Of a stretch of DNA of 28,235 nt, positions 14,682 to 22,631 are shown one piece after another. Origin of the DNA: UBA6197 sp047638075 (GTDB lineage Bacteria > Pseudomonadota > Alphaproteobacteria > Rhodobacterales > Rhodobacteraceae). The position numbers were made by a program, and so were the translations under genes. The notes below the pieces were generated by a model. That model saw only the letters and a list, made by a program, of their open reading frames with translations, was not told where the DNA came from and ran no database searches. The stretch lies in assembly GCF_047638075.1 (NCBI RefSeq), contig NZ_JBLJBV010000030.1:1-28235 (forward strand), read 5' to 3'. Positions within the stretch are counted from its first letter, which is position 1; every line of letters begins with the position of its first letter.

Positions 14682-15767
14682 TTACTTTGGCAATTCGGCG
14701 GTAATGCCCTCTACATAGAAGTTGAGGGCGGACAAGGCCGAGTCTTCGGCAACTTCGCCATCTGCCAGCCAGACAGAGCCATCTTGCTTATTGATCGGGC
14801 CGGTAAAGGGGTGGTATTCGCCCGAGCCGATCTTTGCAGCCAATGCCAGCGCCTCTTCCTTGACCTCGGCGGGAATGGCGTCGGTGATTTCGCCAATCTC
14901 CACGACGCCGTCACCGATGCCGCTCCAGGTGGCTGCCGATTCCCATTTGCCGTCCAGCATCAGCCCGATGCGATCAATATAATAGGGCGCCCAGTTGTCG
15001 ATGATTGATGAAACGCGCGGTCTGGGCTTGAAGGCGGCCATGTCGGAAGCCTGACCAAAGGTCAGGATGCCCGCCTCTTGCGCCTTGGCTTGCGGGGCGG
15101 TGGAGTCGGTGTGCTGCATCATCACGTCAACCCCATCAGCGATCAGCGCTGCGGCCGCGTCCGCCTCTTTCGCGGGGTCGAACCAGGTGTAGGCCCAGAC
15201 CACCTTCATCTCGACCTCGGGGTTGACCTTTTTGGCGTGCAGATAAGCTGAGTTGATACCCTGAATGACCTCGGGGATCGGGTAAGAGCCGATGTAGCCG
15301 ATCTTGTTGGTTTTGGTCATCCGGCCCGCGATGGTGCCAATGACCGCGCGGCCTTCGTAAAAGCGCGCGTCATAGGTGGCCATGTTGGCGGACCGCTTGT
15401 AGCCGGTAGCATGTTCAAACTTCACATCCGGGAATTTGGCGGCGACATTCACCACCGCATCCATGAAACCAAACGAGGTGGCAAAGATGATCTTGTTTCC
15501 ATCCAGCGCCATCTGCGTCAAGACGCGTTCGGCATCGGGGCCTTCGGGGACGTTTTCCACATAAGAGGTGATTACCTTGTCACCATATGTCTCTTCTACG
15601 GCTTTGCGGCCCAGATCATGCTGAAAAGAGTAGCCCATATCGCCCACCGGGCCGACGTAGATATAGCCCACCTTCAACGGCTCGTCTGCGCGGGCGCTGG
15701 TGGCAATGCCAAGGCTCATCGTGGCGGCGGCCATTGCGGTGGTAGTCAGGAAAGATCTGCGGTTCAT
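14682..15767 (-). CDS. BMP-family ABC substrate-binding protein (nucleoside/purine type)
   Basis: The 361-residue protein belongs to the basic membrane protein (BMP/Med) family of periplasmic binding proteins, which bind nucleosides or purine-like ligands. After the signal come KVGYIYVGPVGDMGYSF (about 32-48), a typical BMP opening, then IIFATSFGFMDAV (about 94-106), IGYIGSYPIPEVIQGINS (about 160-177) and VDVMMQHTDSTAP (about 216-228). The N-terminus MNRRSFLTTTA has a twin-arginine motif before the hydrophobic core and an SARA cleavage region, so Tat export is plausible. The ATG at 15767 has GGGGAG upstream and is the only start giving a signal peptide. It is the last gene of the operon; the strong terminator follows. 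The xanthine dehydrogenase genes in the same operon point to a purine or purine nucleoside ligand. Confidence 0.92.
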   Translation of the reverse strand: MNRRSFLTTTAMAAATMSLGIATSARADEPLKVGYIYVGPVGDMGYSFQHDLGRKAVEETYGDKVITSYVENVPEGPDAERVLTQMALDGNKIIFATSFGFMDAVVNVAAKFPDVKFEHATGYKRSANMATYDARFYEGRAVIGTIAGRMTKTNKIGYIGSYPIPEVIQGINSAYLHAKKVNPEVEMKVVWAYTWFDPAKEADAAAALIADGVDVMMQHTDSTAPQAKAQEAGILTFGQASDMAAFKPRPRVSSIIDNWAPYYIDRIGLMLDGKWESAATWSGIGDGVVEIGEITDAIPAEVKEEALALAAKIGSGEYHPFTGPINKQDGSVWLADGEVAEDSALSALNFYVEGITAELPK

Positions 15768-15810
15768 GGGAACTCCCCGTGGGTTATGGGCGCTTTGGCC
15801 CGGTTGATTG

Positions 15811-15825
15811 GCCTCAGCGTGAGGC
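15811..15825 (-). repeat. Small stem-loop at the end of the second permease gene
   Basis: GCCTCA (15811-15816) and TGAGGC (15820-15825) form a 6-bp stem with a 3-base loop that includes the permease stop codon, 44 bases before the BMP gene start. It may protect or separate the mRNA of the last cistron; short enough to be chance. Confidence 0.3.
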
Positions 15826-16746
15826 GTGAAAAGGTCGGCCAAGCGCGGCGGGTGCGGCCTGTGTGCCACGCCGATGGCGGGCGGAAATGATCACAAGCAC
15901 GATGATCGTAACCAGATAAGGCGCCATCGACAACAGGTGGACGGGGATTGCATATTCTGCAACCTGCATCTGCAATTGAAGCGCCGTAATGCCGCCAAAC
16001 AGATAGGCCCCCAAGAGGACGCGCTCGGGCTTCCATGAGGCGAAAACCACAATCGCCAGCGCGATCCAGCCGGCGTTGGCGGTCATGCCCTCGGTCCATT
16101 GCGGCACTCGCACAAGGCTAAGATAGGCGCCGCCCAACCCGGCCATTGCGCCGCCAAAGGCCAGCGCGGCCATGCGCACCGCCACAACCCGGTAGCCCAG
16201 GGCGTGGGCGGCATCATGGTTTTCGCCCACTGCACGCAAGATCAGCCCGGCGCGGGTTTTTGACAAAAACAGCGCCACAAGGACAACCATCAAAAGCGAG
16301 CCGTAAACCATCCAGTCATGTGAAAAGACCACTTTGCCCAGCACCGGCAAATCGCTGAGCGCGCCGAAATTCAGCTTCGGTGTTGGCGGGGGGCGTACGC
16401 CCTCAAATCCCTTGCCGACCAGTGCGGAAAGCCCCATCCCGAACAGCGTCAACGCCAAGCCCGTTGCCACCTGATTGGCCAACAGCCCGAGCGTCAGCAC
16501 CGCAAACAGCAGCGCCATCGTTGCCCCCGCCAATGCCCCGCACAAAAAGCCAATCACCGGGCTGTGGCTATAGACTGCCCCGGCAAAACCCGCGATTGCA
16601 CCGATGATCATCATGCCCTCAACCCCAAGGTTCAGAACGCCGGATTTTTCCGCGATCAGTTCGCCCGTGGCCGCCAGCAACACCGGCACCGAGGCCGCCA
16701 TCAGCGTCGCCAGCAAGATGACGACATCTATCCCGCCGATGATCAT
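15814..16746 (-). CDS. BMP-type ABC importer permease, second subunit (NupQ/YufQ-like)
   Basis: This 310-residue membrane protein belongs to the BPD_transp_2 (branched-chain/ribose-type) permease family used by BMP nucleoside importers. Landmarks are the early GELIAEKSGVLNLGVEGMM (27-45), where the ER/EKSG-NLGxEG pattern is diagnostic, LRAVGENHDAAHALGYRV near 171-188, and several Gly/Ala-rich helices. It starts within the stop of the first permease gene (ATGA overlap). The two permeases form the channel for the nucleoside or purine captured by the BMP protein downstream. Confidence 0.92.
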   Translation of the reverse strand: MIIGGIDVVILLATLMAASVPVLLAATGELIAEKSGVLNLGVEGMMIIGAIAGFAGAVYSHSPVIGFLCGALAGATMALLFAVLTLGLLANQVATGLALTLFGMGLSALVGKGFEGVRPPPTPKLNFGALSDLPVLGKVVFSHDWMVYGSLLMVVLVALFLSKTRAGLILRAVGENHDAAHALGYRVVAVRMAALAFGGAMAGLGGAYLSLVRVPQWTEGMTANAGWIALAIVVFASWKPERVLLGAYLFGGITALQLQMQVAEYAIPVHLLSMAPYLVTIIVLVIISARHRRGTQAAPAALGRPFHASR

Positions 16747-17822
16747 GCCCGTGCCCCCTTCAGTTCAATCCGGTAGTTGGTGAGGAAATCGAACCCCAGC
16801 AAGAAGAACAAAAGCATCGCCTGAAACACCTGTATCGCTGCCGCCGGAAGCCCCAGCGACAGTTGCGCCGAATCGCCGCCGATATAGGTCAGCGCCATGA
16901 TCAGCCCGGCCAGCAAGATGCCGATCGGGTGCAAACGGCCCAGAAACGCCACGATGATTGCGGTAAAGCCATAGCCGGTGTTGAAGTTTTCGGTGATCTG
17001 CCCAGAGGGGCCGGTCACCTCAAACAGACCCGCCAGCCCTGCCAGCGCCCCTGAAAGCCCAAGGCAGAACATCACCATCCGCGCCGGCACCACCCCGGCA
17101 AAACGCGCGGCCTTGGGCGCATCACCCGCAACCTTGATCCGAAACCCTGCAATATGGCGCGACATCAGCACATAGGTGGCGATCACCGCGATAAACGCCG
17201 CGACCACGCCCCAGTGCATTCCCGTCCGCGCGATCAGTTCGGGGTTATACGCCGAGGTGTATTGCTGCAAGTTGCGCGACCCCGGAAAGCCCAGGCCTTG
17301 CGGGTTTTTCAGCGGTCCGAATGCGGCATAGGCCAACAGGTTCTGCGCCACATAAACAAGCATCAGCGACACCAATATCTCGGATGTGCCAAACCGGTTC
17401 TTCAGCACCGCCGGGATCATCGCCCAGGCCCAGCCCCCCAAAGCGCCGACAATCACCATGGTCGGAAATAGCCACACGCTTTCAGCAGGGTAGATTGCCA
17501 GCGCCACCGATGCCCCGGCAAGCGCACCCATGATATACTGCCCCTCGGCGCCGATATTCCAGATTCCGGCGCGAAAGCCCACCGCCAACCCCGAAGCAAT
17601 CATGATCAGGGGGCCCGCCTTGACCAGTAACTGCCCCCGAAAATAGCCCGCATTCGGCCCGAAAAGAGGGTTCCAGAAAATGGTGCGGATCGCGTCCAGG
17701 GGGTTTTTGCCCAAGGCGGCAAATAGAACGCCTCCGGCAATCATCGTGGCAATGACCGCAACCAGCGGCGTGACCCACGCCCAAAAGGCCGACGGGGTCG
17801 GGCGTTTGACCAATACTATCAT
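16743..17822 (-). CDS. BMP-type ABC importer permease, first subunit (NupP/YufP-like)
   Basis: The 359-residue polytopic protein carries the BPD_transp_2 signature FRAGIWNIGAEGQYIMGAL (83-101), the counterpart of the NLGxEG motif in its partner, and GTSEILVSLMLVYVA near 144-158. About eight to ten membrane helices are visible, ending in a cytoplasmic LTNYRIELKGARA tail. Its ATG overlaps the ATPase stop by four bases and its stop overlaps the next permease start by four bases, so the transport genes form one translationally coupled block. Confidence 0.92.
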   Translation of the reverse strand: MIVLVKRPTPSAFWAWVTPLVAVIATMIAGGVLFAALGKNPLDAIRTIFWNPLFGPNAGYFRGQLLVKAGPLIMIASGLAVGFRAGIWNIGAEGQYIMGALAGASVALAIYPAESVWLFPTMVIVGALGGWAWAMIPAVLKNRFGTSEILVSLMLVYVAQNLLAYAAFGPLKNPQGLGFPGSRNLQQYTSAYNPELIARTGMHWGVVAAFIAVIATYVLMSRHIAGFRIKVAGDAPKAARFAGVVPARMVMFCLGLSGALAGLAGLFEVTGPSGQITENFNTGYGFTAIIVAFLGRLHPIGILLAGLIMALTYIGGDSAQLSLGLPAAAIQVFQAMLLFFLLGFDFLTNYRIELKGARA

Positions 17823-19348
17823 ACGACACCCTCGACCGGTTTCATGCCATGCGCCCCGCCCAGCTTCAGGCCGATCTGTTCCAGCGTCAGCGTGGCGGCA
17901 TCGACCGGGTCGGACAACCGTCCTTCATTCAAGGCGGCAAAGCGGTCGGATATCTCCATCAATTCGTCCAAATCCTGTGAAATCGCAATGACGGCGGCGC
18001 CCTTGGCCGCCAGATCCAGCAATGCCTGCCGGATTGCGGCAGCCGCTGCCGCATCAACACCCCATGTCGGTTGATTCACCACCAGCACGGCCGGGTCTTG
18101 CAAGACCTCGCGGCCGATGACGAACTTTTGCAGGTTTCCCCCCGAAAGTGCGCGTGCCGCAACGTGCGGCCCCGGCGTGCGCACATCAAAGGTGTCGATG
18201 ATCGTTTCGGTGAACGCACGCGCTGCGGCCATGTTCAAAAAACCGTTCCGGGTCAGGTTCTTGCGCTTGGCCCCGGTCAGAATGGAATTGTCGGTCAGGC
18301 TCATGTCCGGGGCGGCGGCATGGCCCAGCCGCTCTTCCGGGGCCGTCAGCAGGCCACGCGCGCGGCGCTTGTTTGGCCCGAACGTGGATATATCCTCGCC
18401 CGCCAAAAGGACGCTACCCGATGCACTGGGCCGTTCGCCTGAAAGCGCGGCCAACAGTTCTTCCTGGCCGTTGCCCGCCACCCCGCCGATCCCCAGCACC
18501 TCGCCCTTGCGCAGCGTGAAGCTGATGTTTTTCAGCGCCGGCCCAAAGGTCGACGCAGGCGGCAGGTTCAGCCCCACCACCTTTAGCGCCACCACGCCCG
18601 CTTCGCGGCCGGCGCGGTCGGTCAGCTTCAGCTCGGTGCCCACCATCATTTCGGCCAGCTCATGCGCCGTTTTTTCCCGCGGCGTGCAGGTGCCGACAAC
18701 CCGGCCCCCGCGCAAGATTGTGGCCTGGTCGCAAAGGCTGCGTATTTCCTCAAGCTTGTGGGAAATATAAAGAATTGCCGTACCCTCTGCGGAAAGTTTG
18801 CGCAGGGTGCCAAACAGGATCTCAACCTCTTGCGGGGTCAGAACGCTGGTCGGTTCGTCCATGATCAGCAGTTTGGGGTCTTGCAACAGGCAACGGATGA
18901 TCTCAACGCGCTGGCGTTCGCCGGCCGACAGATCGCCCACAGTGCGCTCTGGGTCCAGCGGCAGGCCGTAAGCATCGCTGACCTCGCGGATCCGGGCCGC
19001 CAATGCGCGCATCGGCGGCGGGTTTTCCATGCCGAGGGCCACGTTTTCGGCCACGTTCAGTGCCTCGAACAGCGAAAAATGCTGAAACACCATCGCCACC
19101 CCGGCGGCGCGCGCCGCGCGCGGCTCTGGTGGGGCATAGGGCGCGCCCAAAAGGGTCATCGATCCGGCATCGGGTTTTACCAACCCATAAATCATCTTGA
19201 CCAAGGTTGATTTTCCGGCACCGTTTTCGCCCAATAGGGCATGAACCTCGCCCGGTGCCACGGCAAAGCCGACCCCATCGTTGGCCAGCACCCCCGGATA
19301 GGCCTTGGTCAGGCCCTCAATCGTCAGCAGCTTCTTGTCCCCTGTCAC
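17819..19348 (-). CDS. BMP-type ABC importer ATPase, two fused ATP-binding domains (NupO/YufO-like)
   Basis: The 509-residue protein is a double ABC ATPase as in nucleoside and sugar importers. Domain 1 has Walker A GENGAGKST (40-48), signature LSAGE (140-144), Walker B LLIMDEP (160-166) and H197 in ISHKLEE. Domain 2 has a degenerate Walker A region GIGGVAGNGQEE (286-297), signature LSGGN (401-405) and a Walker B-like VLVVNQPTWGVD (421-432) in which the acidic residues are replaced, as is usual for the second domain in this group. GTG at 19348 is preferred to ATG at 19357: it gives a four-base GTGA overlap with xdhC and places AAGGA eight bases upstream, whereas the ATG would lie within that ribosome-binding site. 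Cotranscription with xdhABC supports purine uptake. Confidence 0.92.
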   Translation of the reverse strand: MTGDKKLLTIEGLTKAYPGVLANDGVGFAVAPGEVHALLGENGAGKSTLVKMIYGLVKPDAGSMTLLGAPYAPPEPRAARAAGVAMVFQHFSLFEALNVAENVALGMENPPPMRALAARIREVSDAYGLPLDPERTVGDLSAGERQRVEIIRCLLQDPKLLIMDEPTSVLTPQEVEILFGTLRKLSAEGTAILYISHKLEEIRSLCDQATILRGGRVVGTCTPREKTAHELAEMMVGTELKLTDRAGREAGVVALKVVGLNLPPASTFGPALKNISFTLRKGEVLGIGGVAGNGQEELLAALSGERPSASGSVLLAGEDISTFGPNKRRARGLLTAPEERLGHAAAPDMSLTDNSILTGAKRKNLTRNGFLNMAAARAFTETIIDTFDVRTPGPHVAARALSGGNLQKFVIGREVLQDPAVLVVNQPTWGVDAAAAAAIRQALLDLAAKGAAVIAISQDLDELMEISDRFAALNEGRLSDPVDAATLTLEQIGLKLGGAHGMKPVEGVV

Positions 19349-20298
19349 CCGGCGCATCCTTTTGATATTGTTTGGGCCTTTGCGGCTCTTGTGGCGCTCG
19401 TCTCTCTCAGTAGCGTGGCCGCGATGCCCACGGCAATGGCCTGTGGATGCTTTCCAAGGTTTGGGTCACCAATGGGGCAAATAATGCGCAATATCTGGGC
19501 GTCTGAATGGCCCAGTCCGCGCAAGCGGGACCGAAACCGCGCCGCCTTGCTGGCGGACCCTATCAACCCCAGCGCGCCAAACCCGTGCTGTAAAAGCCGG
19601 TGACACAATTCCAGATCAAGCGCGTGCGAATAGGTCAGCACAAAGTGCCGGGCACCCGGCGGGGTAACGCTGACCAAATCGGCCGGATTTTCGGCACAAA
19701 GCCGTGTAACCCCTTCCGGGGTAACCGGAAACCTGTCATCCCCAGTATCCACCCAGCTTAGCCGCAACCCCGGCAAAGGGGCCAGAACCGATACGATCGC
19801 GCGGCCGACATGCCCCGCCCCCCAGATCCAGACGGGCGTTGTTGCGATAAGGCTTTGCTCCAACACCCAGCCTGAAACCAGCAGCGGCGGCACCACCCCT
19901 GCGGCCCGCGCGCGCGCCAAAGCACGGCTGACGGCCAGCGGCATCGCCTCGGGCCCCTCGATCCGCCGAATATGCAGCGCTTGGCCGGGGTCGGGCACGC
20001 TTGCGGCATCGAACCGCTCATAAGCCAGGGTCACGGCGCCGCCGCAGCACTGGCCCATCGCCGGGCCAAGGGCGATCCGCTCCAGCCGCGCGCGACCTGT
20101 GGCCAATACCTCGCGCGCCCGGGCCATCGCCTCCCATTCCAGCGTGCCACCGCCGATCGTGCCCTCGATGCCCTCGCCCCAAACCAGCATCGCTGCCCCG
20201 GCCTCACGCGGGGTCGAGCCGCGCGTTTCTGCCACCAACACCCGCACGAATGGGCCGCGTGCCGCCATCCGTGTCAGCATCCCAACATCAAGGCTCAT
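19345..20298 (-). CDS. xdhC: Xanthine dehydrogenase maturation factor XdhC
   Basis: XdhC binds the molybdenum cofactor, helps it become sulfurated and inserts it into the XdhB subunit; it is not part of the final enzyme. The 317 residues show the XdhC/CoxI N-terminal domain (GSTPREAGAAMLV at 28-40, GTIGGGTLEWEAM at 46-58, MGQCCGG at 81-87) and a C-terminal Rossmann-type domain starting VWIWGAGHVGRAI (156-168). The ATG at 20298 is chosen for its four-base overlap with the xdhB stop; the frame is open further upstream only because it runs inside xdhB. Its stop overlaps the start of the importer ATPase. The order xdhA-xdhB-xdhC is the same as in Rhodobacter capsulatus. Confidence 0.94.
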   Translation of the reverse strand: MSLDVGMLTRMAARGPFVRVLVAETRGSTPREAGAAMLVWGEGIEGTIGGGTLEWEAMARAREVLATGRARLERIALGPAMGQCCGGAVTLAYERFDAASVPDPGQALHIRRIEGPEAMPLAVSRALARARAAGVVPPLLVSGWVLEQSLIATTPVWIWGAGHVGRAIVSVLAPLPGLRLSWVDTGDDRFPVTPEGVTRLCAENPADLVSVTPPGARHFVLTYSHALDLELCHRLLQHGFGALGLIGSASKAARFRSRLRGLGHSDAQILRIICPIGDPNLGKHPQAIAVGIAATLLRETSATRAAKAQTISKGCAG

Positions 20299-22631
20299 GC
20301 GCCGCGCGCCCGTTTGACAGCAGCCAGAACCGCCTCGGGCGTGGCGGGTGCCTGAAGGTCGGGCCAATGCGGCCCCACGGCCGCACAGGCATCCGCCAGC
20401 GCCAGCCAGGCCGAAATCGCCAACATCAACGGTGGCTCGCCCACCGCTTTCGACCGGTAGATCGTGTCTTCGCGGTTCGCGCCGTCCCACAAGGCAATGT
20501 TGAAAACATCTGGCCTGTCAGAACACGCCGGGATCTTGTAGGTCGAGGGCGCGTGGGTGCGCAGCCGCCCCTTGGCATCCCAGACCAGCTCTTCGGTGGT
20601 CAGCCAGCCCGCCCCTTGAACATAACCCCCTTCGATCTGGCCGATGTCCAACGCCGGGTTAAGACTTGCGCCCGCATCGTGCAGAATATCAGCCCGCAGA
20701 ATCCGGTTTTCGCCAGTCAACGTGTCGATCACCACTTCGGTCACCGCCGCGCCATAGGCAAAGTAAAGGAACGGTCGCCCGCGCCCTGCAACCCGGTCCC
20801 AACTGATCTTTGGGGTGGCATAAAACCCGGTCGCAGACAGGCTGATCCGTGCCAGATACGCGGCCATTACGGCCTCGGCAAAACGTAATTCGGTCCCGCC
20901 CGCAACAACCCTGCCATCAAAGAAATGCACATCCTCCGCAGAGCAACCTTCACGCGCGGCCAAAAAGGCGGCGATCCGCCCTTTAATCGTATCGCAGGCG
21001 GCCTTGACGGCCATCCCGTTCAGATCCGCCCCCGATGAGGCCGCCGTGGCCGAGGTGTTGGGCACCTTCCCGGTGTCGGTCGCGGTGATCCGAACCTGCT
21101 CGATCGGCACGCCAAAGACCGTTGCCGCCACTTGCGTTACCTTGCGGTGCAGCCCTTGCCCCATCTCGGTGCCGCCGTGGCTAAGCTGGACAGAGCCATC
21201 CTGATACACATGCACCAACGCCCCCGCCTGATTGAGATGCGTCAGCGTAAACGAGATCCCGAATTTCACCGGGGAAATCGCAATCCCCCGCTTCACTGTT
21301 CGGTTATTGCTGTTCCACGTCCTGATTTCGGATTTTCGCAGCATATAATCCGCAGATTTCTCCAATTGGCCAACCAACCCATGCAGGATGAAATCCTCGA
21401 CCCGCTGCCCGAAATGCGTCTGCTGCTTTTCTTTGGTGCAAATACTCTCGGGGGGGTGCGGGGGGGCAGACAGCCCCCCCGCCGTGTCTGGGGCATCCTG
21501 GTAGAAATTCAGCCGCCGCAGCGCCAAAGGCTCCAACCGCAATTGATGGGCGATGTGGTCCAAAACCCGCTCGATCCCGATCATGCCTTGCGGGCCGCCA
21601 AAGCCGCGAAACGCGGTGGCGCTTTGGGTGTTGGTGCGAAGACGGTGGCTTTCGATCCGCATTGCGGGGATGTCATAGGCGTTGTCGGCATGCAGCATCG
21701 CGCGGTCCGCAACCGGCAGGCTCAGGTCCATCGACCAGCCGCAGCGCACCAGATGCCGGAACGTCAGCCCCAAAATCCGCCCCGCCTGATCGACCCCGGC
21801 CCGATAGTCGATCCGGAAATCATGCCGTTTGCCGGTGATAACCATGTCATCATCACGGTCATAGCGCATCTTGCAGGGCCGCCCCAGCAGGCGTGCCGCG
21901 ACCGCACAGGCCACCGCCAGCGCATTGCCCTGGCTTTCCTTGCCGCCAAATCCGCCACCCATACGGCGCATTTCCACCCGCACGTCATGCATGGCAAGCC
22001 CCAGGGCCTCGGCTACCTTGTGCTGAACCTCGGTCGGGTGCTGGGTCGAGGAATGAACCACCATCCCCTCATCGCCGGGCATGGCCAGCGCAGCCTGACC
22101 CTCAAGATAAAAATGTTCCTGCCCGCCAAGCTCAAGCTGCCCCTCGATCACGACAGGGGCGGCGGCAATCGCAGCTTCGGCATCGCCGCGCTGCCAGACA
22201 ACCGGGCCGCCCTCAAACCGGCTGCCGGCCGTCAGCGCCTGATCCACCGTCAAAATCGCAGGAAGTTCGTTGTAGGTGATTTGCCCCAGTCTGGCCGCGA
22301 CGCGGGCGGCGTGATGGCTGGTGGCCACCACCAGAAATACAGGCTGCCCAACGTAATGCACGCTGTTCGTGGCCAAAAGCGGCTCATCCTGGATGGAGGG
22401 GCTGACGTCATTGGCAAAGGGCAGATCGGTTGCAGTCAGCACCGCGACCACCCCCGGCGCCGCATGCACCGCCGTGAGGTCCATACTGGTGATTGTACCA
22501 TGCGCCACGTCCGACAGCCCGAAGGCCAGATGCAACGTGCCCGCAGGTGCGGGGATATCATCAACATAGCGCGCACGGCCGGTCACATGCAAAAGCGCGG
22601 AATCATGCGGCAGGGGTTTTGTCACGCTCAT
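20295..22631 (-). CDS. xdhB: Xanthine dehydrogenase molybdopterin-binding subunit XdhB
   Basis: XdhB carries the molybdenum cofactor and oxidises hypoxanthine and xanthine to urate. The 778 residues include RMGGGFGGKES, DLSLPVADRAML with arginine at 310, FRGFGGPQG, GGTEMGQGLH, SATAASSGADLNG and KAVGEPP with glutamate at 732. The last two active-site residues correspond to ArgB310 and GluB730 of the R. capsulatus enzyme, so the protein is intact and nearly the same length. Residues about 384-403 (GGLSAPPHPPE region) are encoded by a GC-rich palindromic repeat also present in xdhA. The start overlaps the xdhA stop by four bases. It pairs with XdhA as an (alpha-beta)2 cytoplasmic enzyme and depends on XdhC. 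Confidence 0.96.
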   Translation of the reverse strand: MSVTKPLPHDSALLHVTGRARYVDDIPAPAGTLHLAFGLSDVAHGTITSMDLTAVHAAPGVVAVLTATDLPFANDVSPSIQDEPLLATNSVHYVGQPVFLVVATSHHAARVAARLGQITYNELPAILTVDQALTAGSRFEGGPVVWQRGDAEAAIAAAPVVIEGQLELGGQEHFYLEGQAALAMPGDEGMVVHSSTQHPTEVQHKVAEALGLAMHDVRVEMRRMGGGFGGKESQGNALAVACAVAARLLGRPCKMRYDRDDDMVITGKRHDFRIDYRAGVDQAGRILGLTFRHLVRCGWSMDLSLPVADRAMLHADNAYDIPAMRIESHRLRTNTQSATAFRGFGGPQGMIGIERVLDHIAHQLRLEPLALRRLNFYQDAPDTAGGLSAPPHPPESICTKEKQQTHFGQRVEDFILHGLVGQLEKSADYMLRKSEIRTWNSNNRTVKRGIAISPVKFGISFTLTHLNQAGALVHVYQDGSVQLSHGGTEMGQGLHRKVTQVAATVFGVPIEQVRITATDTGKVPNTSATAASSGADLNGMAVKAACDTIKGRIAAFLAAREGCSAEDVHFFDGRVVAGGTELRFAEAVMAAYLARISLSATGFYATPKISWDRVAGRGRPFLYFAYGAAVTEVVIDTLTGENRILRADILHDAGASLNPALDIGQIEGGYVQGAGWLTTEELVWDAKGRLRTHAPSTYKIPACSDRPDVFNIALWDGANREDTIYRSKAVGEPPLMLAISAWLALADACAAVGPHWPDLQAPATPEAVLAAVKRARGA
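21424..21481 (-). repeat. Palindromic repeat, copy 1, in frame inside xdhB
   Basis: Read on the minus strand, this segment contains GGCTGTCTGCC flanked by runs of seven G and seven C, then a C-run leading to CGAGAGTATTT and CCAAAGAAAAGC. The same blocks occur in the same order in copy 2 (23488-23563, plus strand). This copy has a shorter middle. It encodes about residues 384-403 of XdhB without breaking the frame. The family resembles the GC-palindrome plus GAGTATTT repeats seen between genes in Rhodobacteraceae (from memory). Confidence 0.75.
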
